A stretch of 64,000 nucleotides of DNA from Zygosaccharomyces rouxii (GCF_000026365.1 NC_012991.1:186001-250000), one strand, 5' to 3'; positions 28,464 through 38,425 are shown, counted from the stretch's first letter. Numbers and translations are program-made. The notes: a model not told the origin generated them from the letters alone.

Positions 28464-29062
28464 ATTTGTGATGCTGAAAAATTGTTTGCCGATCTCTTCA
28501 GAGGACTAGAGAAGATCTTGAAACCCTTCTCTTTACTTATGTTATTGATATATATCTAATTTGTATTTGCGATGAGCCATGCCATCGGGCACGAGGGTAC
28601 GTGACTTGAAAAAAGTGAATGACTTGAAAATGTGTCGAAGGGCAAAAGACACAAATTTTAGAGGCCATGACCGATAGAAATTTTCGTATTTTAAAGTACG
28701 GCTAACTATGACACCTGTAGTTGATCACTTAAGGCCTGACCTCGTTCCAAGAGTTGATGGTGCCGTGAAGACTAAATGTGGGAGGTTAAAAATTTGAAAG
28801 TATGTAAAAGAGCCAAAATGGGATAAAACAAGGTGCTAAAAACCGATCACCTCGAGGAAAAATCGTCAAAGCAAATAGTTGCTAAGTTATAAGCGGTTAA
28901 AATAATAGGACTATTCGTATTACAGTGAAAAATCACTACATACGGCTATTAAAGAATCGCATCAAAAAATTGGAATAAAAAAGTTGAATGTTGCGTACAA
29001 ATCGATGAGATGGTATAAGTGTATACTGTAGAACCAAAAGAAATTATAGAGCTAAAGAAATC
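28464..29062. other. Divergent intergenic region PAR32 / HCR1
   Basis: The 599-base region has a PAC-like CGATGAG near 28570. The flanks belong to different S. cerevisiae sister regions (YDL173 and YLR192). No gene or RNA was recognised. Confidence 0.55.
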
Positions 29063-29899
29063 ATGTCGTGGGACGAGGATGTTATTGGAGGTTCCGCTAC
29101 GAACGGAGATGATGCAGTTTTAATGGAATCCTGGGAAGACGGACTAGATGATGAACCAGTGTTAGATTCATGGGACAAAGATGAAGGTGAAGAAAAGAAA
29201 CCACAGGCATCCTCTGAAAGTGCCAAGAAGACAGCAGCAGCTTCTAACAAGAAGAAGAATGGTGGTAAGAAAGAAAAAGAAAGTTCAGAACCCCCTAAAC
29301 TAGCCATAGATGAATTAGACCCAAAAACTCGCCAAGAGTTGATGAAGAAAGCAGAGCTAGAGTCCGATTTGAAGAATGCAAGTGATCTATTGGGTGAATT
29401 AGAATTAGCAGGTGAACACCCAAGGGCCCAAGCTGCCAAGAGAAAGGAAGAAGAAGACCTGTTTGCCAAACTAGCAACTCCATTGACCAAGGACACCCCC
29501 ATTGGTGACCACCCATTGTTTCAACAGGCAGAAACAAAGAAGGACTACCAAGAATTGAGAAAGTCCTTGGCAACTGCAATTACGCCGTTGAACGAGAAAT
29601 CTTCACTCAACTACTCTTCGTCTTTGGCAATCGATTTGATCAGAGATATCTCCAAACCAATGGCTATCGAATCCATTAGACAAACGGTAGCTACCCTAAA
29701 CATTCTTATCAAGGACAAGGAGAAGCAAGAAAGACAGGCCAGATTGGCAAAAGTTAAAGGTGGTACCGCTACCGGTGGTGCCGGTAAAAAGAAAGCCAAG
29801 GCAAAGACAAACCTCGGTGGATCTTTCAAGAAGGACCAAGACCTCGATATTGGTGGTGAATTGGACTTGGGAGACTTCAACGATGACGATTTTATGTAA
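29063..29899 (+). CDS. HCR1: Translation initiation factor eIF3j (Hcr1)
   Basis: The 278-residue protein (S. cerevisiae Hcr1, YLR192C, 265) begins MSWDEDVIGG, the eIF3j signature. It has repeated acidic Trp-containing units (LMESWEDGLDDEP, LDSWDKDEGEE), then a Lys/Ala-rich linker, a helical core and an acidic tail ending DFNDDDFM. It associates with eIF3 at the 40S decoding site, helps start-site selection, ribosome recycling with Rli1, and 20S pre-rRNA processing. It sits between PAR32 and DLD1, interleaving YLR192C among YDL genes. Confidence 0.95.
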   Translation: MSWDEDVIGGSATNGDDAVLMESWEDGLDDEPVLDSWDKDEGEEKKPQASSESAKKTAAASNKKKNGGKKEKESSEPPKLAIDELDPKTRQELMKKAELESDLKNASDLLGELELAGEHPRAQAAKRKEEEDLFAKLATPLTKDTPIGDHPLFQQAETKKDYQELRKSLATAITPLNEKSSLNYSSSLAIDLIRDISKPMAIESIRQTVATLNILIKDKEKQERQARLAKVKGGTATGGAGKKKAKAKTNLGGSFKKDQDLDIGGELDLGDFNDDDFM

Positions 29900-30048
29900 T
29901 CTCATTCATTAGATACGGTATATGCCGTGCTTTCATACGGGATGTATAGTTAATTACGGAGCCGTTGAACTCATAAGGCCAGTAAGATGCCTTAAAATCC
30001 CTCTTTCTCACTGTTCGCTCCACGAGCTCTCTAAACAGTCCATCTACA

Positions 30049-31755
30049 ATGTTTAAAAGTTCCTTAAGGAAGTGCTGTCGTAGCTTTAGGTTCCATAGGT
30101 CCTATTCCAGTTACGACAGACCTAGCTTTCAGTTGACTGGTAAGAACAAGAAGAGTTTAGAAACTGGATTGAAATATGTCCTTGCTGGTGGTATTGGTTA
30201 TGCAATTGCAGATACTTTTGAGCATAACCGTAGGGACAGAGGTTTAGGCAAGTCAGTTTTACCACTAGATGACTTGGATTCCCCACAGTACTGTGAACCG
30301 GGGAAATTACCAGGGGTCATCAACCAGATTAAGGCTGTTGTTGGTAACGATCCAGACAACTTCACCCAATCTAAAACTGAATTAGATTCTCATTCTGATA
30401 CCTCTTTCAATACCCACCATGCTACGCCAGAAGAAAGACCCGCCATTGTCATCTTCCCAAAGTCTACTGAGGAAGTTTCGCAAATCGTTTCCATTTGTCA
30501 TGACAATAAGGTCCCTGTGGTTCCCTTCAGTGGTGGTACGTCTTTAGAAGGCCATTTCCTACCAACTAGAAGATCGGATACCGTTGTATTGGACTTTTCC
30601 AAATATATGAATAAAGTCTTGAAATTGAATAAAACGGACCTAGATGTCGAAGTAGAAGCTGGTGTTCCCTGGGAAGATTTAAATGACATGCTAGGTGAAG
30701 AAGGTCTTTTATTTGGATGTGATCCCGGTCCTGGTGCACAAATTGGTGGTTGTGTTGCCAACTCATGTTCAGGAACCAATGCCTACCGCTACGGTACTAT
30801 GAAAGAGAATGTTGTGAACTTGACTGTAGTTTTACCGGATGGGACGGTAGTCAAAACTAGGAGAAGACCAAGAAAATCCTCTGCTGGATACAATTTGAAT
30901 GGGTTATTTACTGGTAATGAAGGTACTTTAGGTATTGTGACAAAGGCAACTGTTAAATGCCATGTCAAACCTAAATTCCAAACTGTTGCGGTAGTGTCTT
31001 TCGACGCTGTAGAGAATGCAGCTGCATGCTCTTCTAGTTTCACCCAACAAGGAATTCAACTGGATGCAATTGAACTATTAGATGATAACATGATGAAGGT
31101 GATTAATAGTCAAGCTGCGACTTTTAGAACCGATTGGAAAGAACAACCAACACTTTTCCTAAAGATTGGTGGCAGAAACGAGAGAATCATCCAAGAATTA
31201 GTACATGAAGTGGAAAATATTGCCAAAACCTACGGCTCCACAGGATTTGAATTCGCTAAAGATGATGATGAGAAAATGCTGTTATGGGAAGCACGTAAAT
31301 TTGCCTTGTGGTCGGTGATCGACGCTGGTAAATCCATTAAGGGACAAGGTTCTAACGTTTGGACAACCGATGTTGCCCTACCAATATCGAATTTTGCTAG
31401 GGTCATAATGGAGACAAAAGAGGAAATGAATAGCTCACCTTTAGTAAACGCAACCGTTGGCCATGCTGGTGATGGTAACTTCCATGCATTTCTGATTTAC
31501 AAGGATGATGAAGAACGCAAAATTTGTGAAAAGATAGTAGCCAATATGGTTAGAAGAGCCATCGATGCCGACGGTACTTGTACTGGTGAGCACGGTGTGG
31601 GTATCGGTAAGAGACAATATGTACTAGAGGAGCTAGGACAGGAACCAGTTGACCTGATGAGAAGGATTAAATTAGCTATTGATCCTCACAGGATTATGAA
31701 TCCAGACAAGATCTTCAAGATTGATCCACACGACAATAACGATAATCACCCTTAG
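30049..31755 (+). CDS. DLD1: Mitochondrial D-lactate dehydrogenase (cytochrome c)
   Basis: The 568-residue flavoprotein (S. cerevisiae Dld1, YDL174C, 587) oxidises D-lactate to pyruvate and passes electrons to cytochrome c on the inner membrane. A basic Arg/Ser-rich presequence covers about residues 1-25 and a hydrophobic anchor about 45-60. The FAD_binding_4 domain shows VPVVPFSGGTSLEG and GAQIGGCVANSCSGTNAYRYG. The C-terminal oxidase domain has GHAGDGNFHAFL and CTGEHGVGIGK, the metal/flavin histidine motifs. The DLD1 neighbourhood (PAR32, GLT1, UGA3) is conserved. Confidence 0.94.
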   Translation: MFKSSLRKCCRSFRFHRSYSSYDRPSFQLTGKNKKSLETGLKYVLAGGIGYAIADTFEHNRRDRGLGKSVLPLDDLDSPQYCEPGKLPGVINQIKAVVGNDPDNFTQSKTELDSHSDTSFNTHHATPEERPAIVIFPKSTEEVSQIVSICHDNKVPVVPFSGGTSLEGHFLPTRRSDTVVLDFSKYMNKVLKLNKTDLDVEVEAGVPWEDLNDMLGEEGLLFGCDPGPGAQIGGCVANSCSGTNAYRYGTMKENVVNLTVVLPDGTVVKTRRRPRKSSAGYNLNGLFTGNEGTLGIVTKATVKCHVKPKFQTVAVVSFDAVENAAACSSSFTQQGIQLDAIELLDDNMMKVINSQAATFRTDWKEQPTLFLKIGGRNERIIQELVHEVENIAKTYGSTGFEFAKDDDEKMLLWEARKFALWSVIDAGKSIKGQGSNVWTTDVALPISNFARVIMETKEEMNSSPLVNATVGHAGDGNFHAFLIYKDDEERKICEKIVANMVRRAIDADGTCTGEHGVGIGKRQYVLEELGQEPVDLMRRIKLAIDPHRIMNPDKIFKIDPHDNNDNHP

Positions 31756-32400
31756 TCGATTCAATTGATTATCCTAAAAAGTTGTCAAGTAGCCTGTAAA
31801 GCAGTTTGTAGATATTCTTTAAATCCTAAAATGCATACGTTATAACCCCACAACAAGTATCTTTCACCCCCTTAGTGAACCCCAACTAATGTCTAAATTC
31901 CCTTAAAGGTGATGGTAATGAGTACCACGAATATGACTGACTACAAATACAATTTCGAGAATGATGATTACCATAACCCCCATCCATCTTTAAGTCATAT
32001 TCACTAACTTAAAGAGTCATTTCCGGATTGCGATTTTACTACGGACCGAACGAGTAAAGAAGGCTTAATGTTAGAGGCATAGCAAAAGGGCACATAAGCC
32101 TAATTCTGCAAATATTACTAGCAATGATTCACCCTTAAGGAGACCTATGTAAACAATACCTCCTCTTATTTTCAGCCAAGAAATCGATACGATCGATATT
32201 ACAGGGCAGGCGCAATGCATTGTTGCTTCCATGTTTCTTTTTCTTTGCATGAGAAATCGATGAGCTCCCGTACAATTAGTTTATCTAATCAGGTTAAGAC
32301 ATCATATATATATATATATATATGAGTTCATGATATATACAGTGCGGACTTACGTCTCACCAAAGGTCGATAGTAATATCGTGATAGTCCGAGGACGATA
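31756..32400. other. Intergenic DLD1 / small ORF
   Basis: The 645-base spacer includes an alternating AT tract at about 32304-32323. I see no tRNA, snoRNA boxes or coding relic. The last 80 bases precede the 73-codon ORF. Confidence 0.55.
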
Positions 32401-32622
32401 ATGCTCGGAAGACCTACTTTAATATCTTCCGCACCTGCAGCTATACGGTGCAGACCTTCCAGGGCATTTGCACCACAGATAGCTTATACATCTGCTTCAA
32501 TTGACGGATCCGAAATTCATGAGAGTAAAAATGATTCTAGGTCGGTAAAGGAAGATACACCAGAAGAACAGGAATGGTTTATGAAACAACAGGATTCTAA
32601 GGATTTTACCTTGGGATGGTAA
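32401..32622 (+). CDS. Small unrecognised ORF, possible mitochondrial protein
   Basis: A 73-codon frame starts with ATG. The first 30 residues are Arg/Ser/Ala-rich with no acidic residue (MLGRPTLISSAPAAIRCRPS), resembling a mitochondrial presequence. The rest is acidic and polar and ends EEQEWFMKQQDSKDFTLGW, a pattern that looks like a selected C-terminus. I do not recognise a family. It lies between DLD1 and PEX13, where S. cerevisiae has no gene I recall on either sister region. Chance occurrence is possible at this length. Confidence 0.5.
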   Translation: MLGRPTLISSAPAAIRCRPSRAFAPQIAYTSASIDGSEIHESKNDSRSVKEDTPEEQEWFMKQQDSKDFTLGW

Positions 32623-32668
32623 TATTAACACCAGTACGACAGTAACTGTAACAAACAACAACAGAACA

Positions 32669-32692
32669 AAAAAAAAAAAAAAAAAAAAAAAA
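32669..32692. repeat. Long poly(A) tract
   Basis: A run of more than 20 A follows the 73-codon ORF by about 45 bases. It is typical of yeast intergenic homopolymers and may mark its 3' end. Confidence 0.8.
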
Positions 32693-32863
32693 AGGATATG
32701 ATTATTCGTTCACTCGGATTGTAAAATTATTATGTGGCTCCCTCGTTGTAACTTTTCTTTAAAATTTCTTTCAATGCTCATCATCATTATTGTTATACCA
32801 TGTTTTCTTATTCGTCATACTTTGTATCTGGAATACAAATTGTTTAATCTAAAATTGTCGCGA

Positions 32864-34054
32864 CTATATCTGCTTTTGAAGTGAGCCCATATCTTTTTCA
32901 GGTATATCTTCAATTCTCTTTTGTCTCTTTATTATTTCTACGTAATTAAATGGGACGTACCCCATATTACCAGTTTTAGTTCTTACTTTCCACCATTCAG
33001 AATTATTACCTGATGGATGTTGCTTTGTGATGATTGCCATCAATTCACCTTTCTTCAATGGTGCTTCAATCTGTGGATTCTCTGGCGTAAAATCGTAAAG
33101 TGCTCTGGCAAATTCTAATTTTGATGGATCAACTTCAGCCCCCATCTGTTTGGTACCAATTTTGCCTCTTTGCATGGACTGCACACGAGTGATAAATTTG
33201 TTTAAAGCATAAGGGAATCCAAAAACTGCGGCTAAGAAGAAAATTAATGGTTTCCAAGATATTTTCTTTATCTTCTTGGAATTTTCGTCCTTTTTGAAAT
33301 TATGAAATTCATTTACCATTTCAGAATTAGTTCCATTTTTTATCGCTCTTGATGGCGCTGGTGTACCCATTCTACCTTTAGTCACATAAAACAGTATCCT
33401 TCTCACGAATTTCATTAATGCAAATATACCGAAGAATGATCCTAGCACTTCTTTCAAATACGAAAATTGCTCTGCAACTGACACCATGCTGAAAAATGAG
33501 CTGTGAGTCGCCATGTATGTAGATTCCAACATCTGAGCAAATCCTGTCACAGTACCGATTAAACTCTCAATCAGCTGGAATGTTGCCTGTGTAGATTCAC
33601 CTAACCCACCTGGACCCCCAGGTCCATTATTCATATAACCACCACCATAACCACCGTAACCACCTCCATACATCGACCCATAACCACCGTAACCACCTCC
33701 ATGCATCGATCCTAGACCTCCACCATACATCGATCCTAAACCTCCACCATACATAGATCCATAACCACCTCCACCTCCATACATGCTATTACCATACATA
33801 CCACCACCTATTCCATTACTAACGCCATACGGCGAACCATTGTTATATAAAGGGTTAGAACTAGTGTAGGGATCAGAGGCCAGCTCTGCCGGTCTTGGTG
33901 GTGGCTCCTGCGAATTCTCCCCATTGTGCATATCATTATTACCGGTTTCAGAATTCATCTTGGCTAACGAACTGTTATCTAATCCACTTTCTTGACTATC
34001 TAGTGGTGGATGAGTTTCCCACGGCTTGGGTCGTGGCTTTGAATTAGCTGACAT
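32864..34054 (-). CDS. PEX13: Peroxisomal import docking protein Pex13
   Basis: The 396-residue peroxin (S. cerevisiae Pex13, YLR191W, 386) docks the receptors Pex5 and Pex7 at the peroxisomal membrane with Pex14 and Pex17. An N-terminal polar region is followed by a Gly/Tyr/Met-rich block (about residues 80-145) of repeated GSMYGGG-type units. Membrane segments and a central conserved region cover about 155-290. A C-terminal SH3 domain at about 315-378 has ARALYDFTPE, EWWKVRTKTGNMGYVP and FNYVEII. The start MSANSKPRPKPWE is conserved. Confidence 0.95.
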   Translation of the reverse strand: MSANSKPRPKPWETHPPLDSQESGLDNSSLAKMNSETGNNDMHNGENSQEPPPRPAELASDPYTSSNPLYNNGSPYGVSNGIGGGMYGNSMYGGGGGYGSMYGGGLGSMYGGGLGSMHGGGYGGYGSMYGGGYGGYGGGYMNNGPGGPGGLGESTQATFQLIESLIGTVTGFAQMLESTYMATHSSFFSMVSVAEQFSYLKEVLGSFFGIFALMKFVRRILFYVTKGRMGTPAPSRAIKNGTNSEMVNEFHNFKKDENSKKIKKISWKPLIFFLAAVFGFPYALNKFITRVQSMQRGKIGTKQMGAEVDPSKLEFARALYDFTPENPQIEAPLKKGELMAIITKQHPSGNNSEWWKVRTKTGNMGYVPFNYVEIIKRQKRIEDIPEKDMGSLQKQI

Positions 34055-34731
34055 GGATCCTTAGCTGTATTTACTATTAATACTTCTTTTGTTATGCTCG
34101 TAGTCAACCTTCCCAAACTTTTTATGCTGACCGCCCGAAGGAACGAAATAGTGTCGCCAATTAGAAATAACGATAATCATAATAGAAAAAATATTATAGA
34201 GGCAGCATACGTATTTTTATTAGCCGCCAAATAATTTTCTTAGTACCTTGAGATTCTCCCTATTTTTTCAGGATTTTTTCTAACATAAATATCTTACCTG
34301 CAAGATATACAATTAATTGATTGAAACTTTTTAAAACTGAATACCATATCGTTTAAGTTAATGTTTTTATTTATATGACTGAATCTTATATCATATCATG
34401 CTAAATGAGTGTTATTATATTATATTGCAAAGGGATATTTAATACGTTCATGCGCCTGAGAAACGTTACCAAAAACCTGTTTTCGAAATGAAGTAAAATG
34501 AAATAAAACGATGAGATAACATAGAATAAAATAGAATATAATAAAGTACCACGGATAAGAATAAAAAATTTTGGAAAGGAAGAAAATAATTCACAAATGA
34601 AGAATGAAGATAAAAAAAGCCATTTAAGTATTAGAGGAAGAATATTTTTTGTTATTGATACAATTTTCCCTATTTTCGTTTTACTTTTATTTCGTTGTTT
34701 TTAACTTGGAAAGAATGTTCTCGTTAGGTGT
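34055..34731. other. Intergenic MMR1 3' flank / PEX13 promoter
   Basis: The 677-base region is very AT-rich, with repeated AATAAAAT-type sequence at 34495-34560. No gene, RNA or clear regulatory motif was recognised. Confidence 0.55.
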
Positions 34732-36366
34732 TCAGTTTTGATTGTTATTTTTTTGCATTTCCAATTGAATATTTAATTGGAGCCCACCGATTCTCCTTAT
34801 ATTGTTATTCGAAGGATCATTTTCATCTGGGATCATCATAGTTTCATCGACTGAGATTTGCTCTTCAAATGTATTTTCAGCTTCATCGTCTTCATCTGAT
34901 GCTGGTGAAGAGGATGGTGGAGAAGAGGAAGAATCTGAATGTTCCTCAATTTTCCTCAATTCCATACTTGAAATACGAGCTATTCTTCTTTTATGATTCT
35001 GTCTTCTCGGCGACTCTAAACATGCACTAATTTGACCATACGGCAATGGGGGATGGGCTTGTGGCCGTAATGGGCCATCACCGATTGTTCCCAGGGCTTT
35101 TCTATAGTTTTCCACTTTTCGTTCTAATTGTTCAACTTTTCTTTCCATACTTCTTTGAGCTTTTTGTTTAGAAAACCTAATTTCCTTCAATGCATCTAAC
35201 ATAAATTTATCTTCCACTGTACGACTTGTTGTAATAGACCTAATCAGTTTTTCGTTTTGGAGCTTTAATTCGTCGATTTCTATTTCTAATTGTTTGATCC
35301 TATAGTCTAACTTGGCTGTTTCCTCACTAATATGGATGTGCTGATGATTATACCAATCTGCATCAATATCTGTTGAGCTTGATGATATGAAACTACATCT
35401 ATTTGATTTCCCATCTACCAATTCAACAAATCCATTTTTATCAGTTGGTAATGAATCTAATTCCATTTCTTTGGACATATCGTTAAAATTAACAGTCATC
35501 GTAGATGATGCAACTGAACTATTTGAAGCCATTCGTGTCCCTGGATTCTCACGCGGACTACTTGGGTTCCCTTTCAAAGTTCCATCTACATCTGCTGCTG
35601 TTGTTGTTGTCGTTGCCGTAGTCGTTATATCCCCTTGATTTTGATTTTGATTTTGAATGTGTAATTTATCGTTATTGCTTTCGTTTGCATGATTGTCGTT
35701 ATTACTATTATTATTATTATTACTATTATTGTTGTTATTATCAGTCTCGCCTTGAAATCGAAATTGCTTATCTGCTTCTTCGTTTAAAGTGGCTTCACTC
35801 GACTGTCGATCACTTCCATTACTCTGTTGTGACGGTTGTGATTGAGATTGTTGTGCGTGCCGCTGCCGCTGTTGCTTTTCTTGCTCTTGAGGCGGACAAC
35901 TATCATTCGATAAACCTCTATGAAACATTTCCAAAGTTTCTTTTATACCTAACCTGCTAGTATGTGAACCTGTCGTACCATTACCAATCAGTGCTGATAA
36001 AAGTGGCATCCCAGAAGGTTGTTGAGAAACGTATTCAGGTTTTAACATCTTAGGAGCATTGCTGAAGAATTGTAATCTCGTCGGCGATGCTGCCCGAAAA
36101 GTATCAGAATTGGACCTCTGTCTCGACCTCCCTCTTCTTGAAAGCTCACTCAATTTGGATAGCGATGTTCGATATATTAGTGAATTACCAGCACCACTAC
36201 TATTATTACCATTAGAGCTACCATCAAGACTTATTTTTGTCGGTGATGCCAAAAGATGGTGAAAATTATTCACACTAGAACTCGTATTATTGGGATCATC
36301 AAGGCTGAATGTCATTGGTGAAAGCTTCGGTGAAAGTTGTTCTGGCCTTAACGTGGGAGAATTCAT
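34732..36366 (-). CDS. MMR1: Myo2 adaptor for mitochondrial inheritance, Mmr1
   Basis: The 544-residue protein (S. cerevisiae Mmr1, YLR190W, 491) starts MNSPTLRPEQLSPKLSPM, matching Mmr1. SLSKLSELSRRGRSRQRSNSD and APKMLKPEYVSQ are also conserved. Mmr1 links the outer mitochondrial membrane to the cargo domain of Myo2 so that mitochondria enter the bud. A low-complexity Gln/Asn stretch lies at about residues 155-240 and coiled coil at about 345-425. The C-terminal part is acidic and Ser-rich. Its mRNA is bud-localised in S. cerevisiae. Confidence 0.93.
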   Translation of the reverse strand: MNSPTLRPEQLSPKLSPMTFSLDDPNNTSSSVNNFHHLLASPTKISLDGSSNGNNSSGAGNSLIYRTSLSKLSELSRRGRSRQRSNSDTFRAASPTRLQFFSNAPKMLKPEYVSQQPSGMPLLSALIGNGTTGSHTSRLGIKETLEMFHRGLSNDSCPPQEQEKQQRQRHAQQSQSQPSQQSNGSDRQSSEATLNEEADKQFRFQGETDNNNNNSNNNNNSNNDNHANESNNDKLHIQNQNQNQGDITTTATTTTTAADVDGTLKGNPSSPRENPGTRMASNSSVASSTMTVNFNDMSKEMELDSLPTDKNGFVELVDGKSNRCSFISSSSTDIDADWYNHQHIHISEETAKLDYRIKQLEIEIDELKLQNEKLIRSITTSRTVEDKFMLDALKEIRFSKQKAQRSMERKVEQLERKVENYRKALGTIGDGPLRPQAHPPLPYGQISACLESPRRQNHKRRIARISSMELRKIEEHSDSSSSPPSSSPASDEDDEAENTFEEQISVDETMMIPDENDPSNNNIRRIGGLQLNIQLEMQKNNNQN

Positions 36367-37230
36367 ATTTTTGGTGTTCTATCCTCGAAGGGAGGATGAT
36401 GATTCTTACAATACCAATTGTTCTTTCTCAACAATAGTCCTCGAATTTCTTTGAATTTTTCACTATTTCTGATAATTTTAACGGACAAAACTCAATAGCT
36501 AATTGGGTGGCAAAACAATCTATCCTAATGAAAGGGAGAGCTAGCGATTTGCAAAAGATATACCACCAAATAAATTTGTTTTAAACGGTCAAATAAAAAA
36601 TGGCACTATCTTACCCACACCAAATTCTTTACAAAGAGGCAGGAGATTCTTTTTGGTGGATTCTCTTACTTTGAGATTGTTGGTTTAAGATACTCTCCAT
36701 TCAAAAGTTCATCTCTTATTTTCACTTGGTTGGTTCATTTTTTTTTCAATCGTGATCTTTTGTGGAAATTACCTAAATGGGACTATTTACCTCTTGCCGA
36801 ATCAGTCGAAAGGTACCCTAAATAGATACTGTGTACCCTAAGAGAACCTCAATAAAAACCCTAGGGTACAGGTTAGGGTATCTGTCCTCATTGTTGGAAA
36901 TGGTAATACGTATACATAGACGGATACGAAAGTATATACGTAGTACACGTACATATGCAAGGGTATTGAAACATTTCAGCAGCTATTGGTAACGACTATC
37001 CTGGGGAGACTCAATAATCTACACGAGTACGTTGCCAGGATATAATGAAAATGTATGTGGAGAGATAAGCGTGTAGAGCCCTGTTAGAGTTTATTATTGG
37101 TGTCAAGGGATAGAGAATGAGTTATTCCATCGGTCTTAACATCTTTTTACCTTATGGCAGCACTCAGTAGCACCAAATTAAGGAGCGACAGATCTGCTAA
37201 GAAAATCCGTCATTTCAACAATATAATATA
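36367..37230. other. Intergenic, MMR1 upstream region
   Basis: This 864-base region is the MMR1 promoter side of the junction between the YLR190/YDL174 and YER086/YBL051 blocks. A cluster of CCCTAA/TTAGGG motifs lies at 36816-36878, about 450-510 bases upstream of MMR1. No LTR or RNA gene could be supported. Confidence 0.6.
36816..36878. promoter_or_regulatory. Cluster of Tbf1-like CCCTAA/TTAGGG motifs
   Basis: CCCTAA occurs at 36816-36821 and 36836-36841, CCCTAGGG at 36859-36866 and TTAGGG at 36873-36878. Three are embedded in GTACCCTA or its complement. Tbf1 in yeasts binds ARCCCTAA and acts as an insulator or activator. Assignment is by motif only. Confidence 0.55.
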
Positions 37231-38112
37231 ATGAGTAATGAACCAGGCTTCGACATACTATGGCATGGGCCTTTGCTAATCCATCAGGCTCCCGTGGATT
37301 TAAAGGTCATTGCAATTTGATCCTATGCTTAATGCTGTCGTGAACGAGAGCTTCCGATTGATTTACAGCCATAACTTTAGCCAAGAAGAAACAATCGAAG
37401 TTTAGAGCAGTTACCAACAATTTTCCACTGCTGTCTCTTTCGAAGAGAAATTGAAATACGAAACTTTGGTTGTATGCATTATACCAATGAAAATCTAGAT
37501 TTGAGAAGAGGGAAAGATTTTAAGGAAGCCTATAACTTCAGCCAATTTAATTTTGATACGGCCGAATTAAATCAAAGGTATAATCAATTGAAAAACGTAT
37601 ACCGATTTCCTTGCAGGGAACACAAAAGTATTGTTCAAGGATTTCATGCGAATGCAAAGAAAATTACGAGGCTTCTTTCACTACCTATCGCGATTTAAGA
37701 TCCTAGATTTTGCGTTGACTGCTTCGATCCTGGGCGCCCGTCTTCGGCTCCATTTAGACGCTTAGATTACCCGTTGATAAAACAGAATTCTAACTACGGA
37801 GAGAAGAACCTTCGAGCAGGTTTCTATGCAGATTACGCTGCGCTGACACTTTTGTTTCAACGAGCAAGTGGACAAGGACTAAGATCAGGGTGAAGTGACG
37901 ATCGATAGTTGGATATTGAGTTTGTCCCCATCGCCCTGAAAGGTTCGGCACCGCTTTCTTTAGTGGTCAAATTTGGTGCCTTGATATCGTATCGATCCAA
38001 CAGCGTGCTACACAGCATAATGCGTTACATTAAATAATCACCGGGTAAAATGAGATACTCGGATGGAGATAAGCAATCTGTTATCGCATCCCTGGAACAT
38101 TTGCAGAGGTGA
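37231..38112 (+). pseudogene. Decayed 2-oxoglutarate/Fe(II) oxygenase gene (isopenicillin-N-synthase-like)
   Basis: Three colinear segments in two frames read as one family member. An ATG at 37231 opens 29 codons (MSNEPGFDIL..., APVDLKV) to a TGA at 37318. Then 37328-37470, in another frame, reads LNAVVNESF, HNFSQEETIEV, stop (37403), YQQF and FEEKLKYE. Frame 1 resumes at about 37468: NENLDLRRGKDFKEAYNF, RLDYPL, AGFYADYAALTLLFQ, GLR, then FVPIALKGSAP, VVKFGAL, SVLHSIMRYIK and RYS, ending 38110. In-frame stops lie at 37696, 37891, 37906 and 38035. The order matches DIOX_N plus 2OG-FeII_Oxy. The expected iron-binding His of HxD is Tyr (37825). No intact copy is in the window. Confidence 0.85.
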
Positions 38113-38425
38113 TTAAAAGGCATATACTTCCATGCCTAGCGCCGGTTACGTTTAACTTTCTACTACCTGGAAAATGAAATAGATTAATAAATATTTTCAA
38201 TCCTATACATGTTTTCTTTTTTTTCACAGCCTATAACCATATTCTTAAACGTCATACAATGTTCTACCTTGATAGTGTGACTCAACGTGCTGAAAATTTC
38301 TATCAACATCAGCTTGAAAAAAATTAAAAATGTAATAAGATAAAAGAACATTGACTATTGAACAAACAAAGCAATTGTCAGGACGATAACCAACCTTCAG
38401 GTCTTGATTCGGGGGTTACATTTCC
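38113..38425. other. Intergenic upstream of ILV1
   Basis: The 313-base promoter region of ILV1 has T-rich tracts near 38215-38226. No further coding relic was recognised after the pseudogene stop at 38110. Confidence 0.5.

Noticed and set aside
36892..37230. TGTTGGAAATG as a possible LTR end
   Set aside because: No paired terminus or internal similarity to LTRs; short matches of this kind occur by chance.
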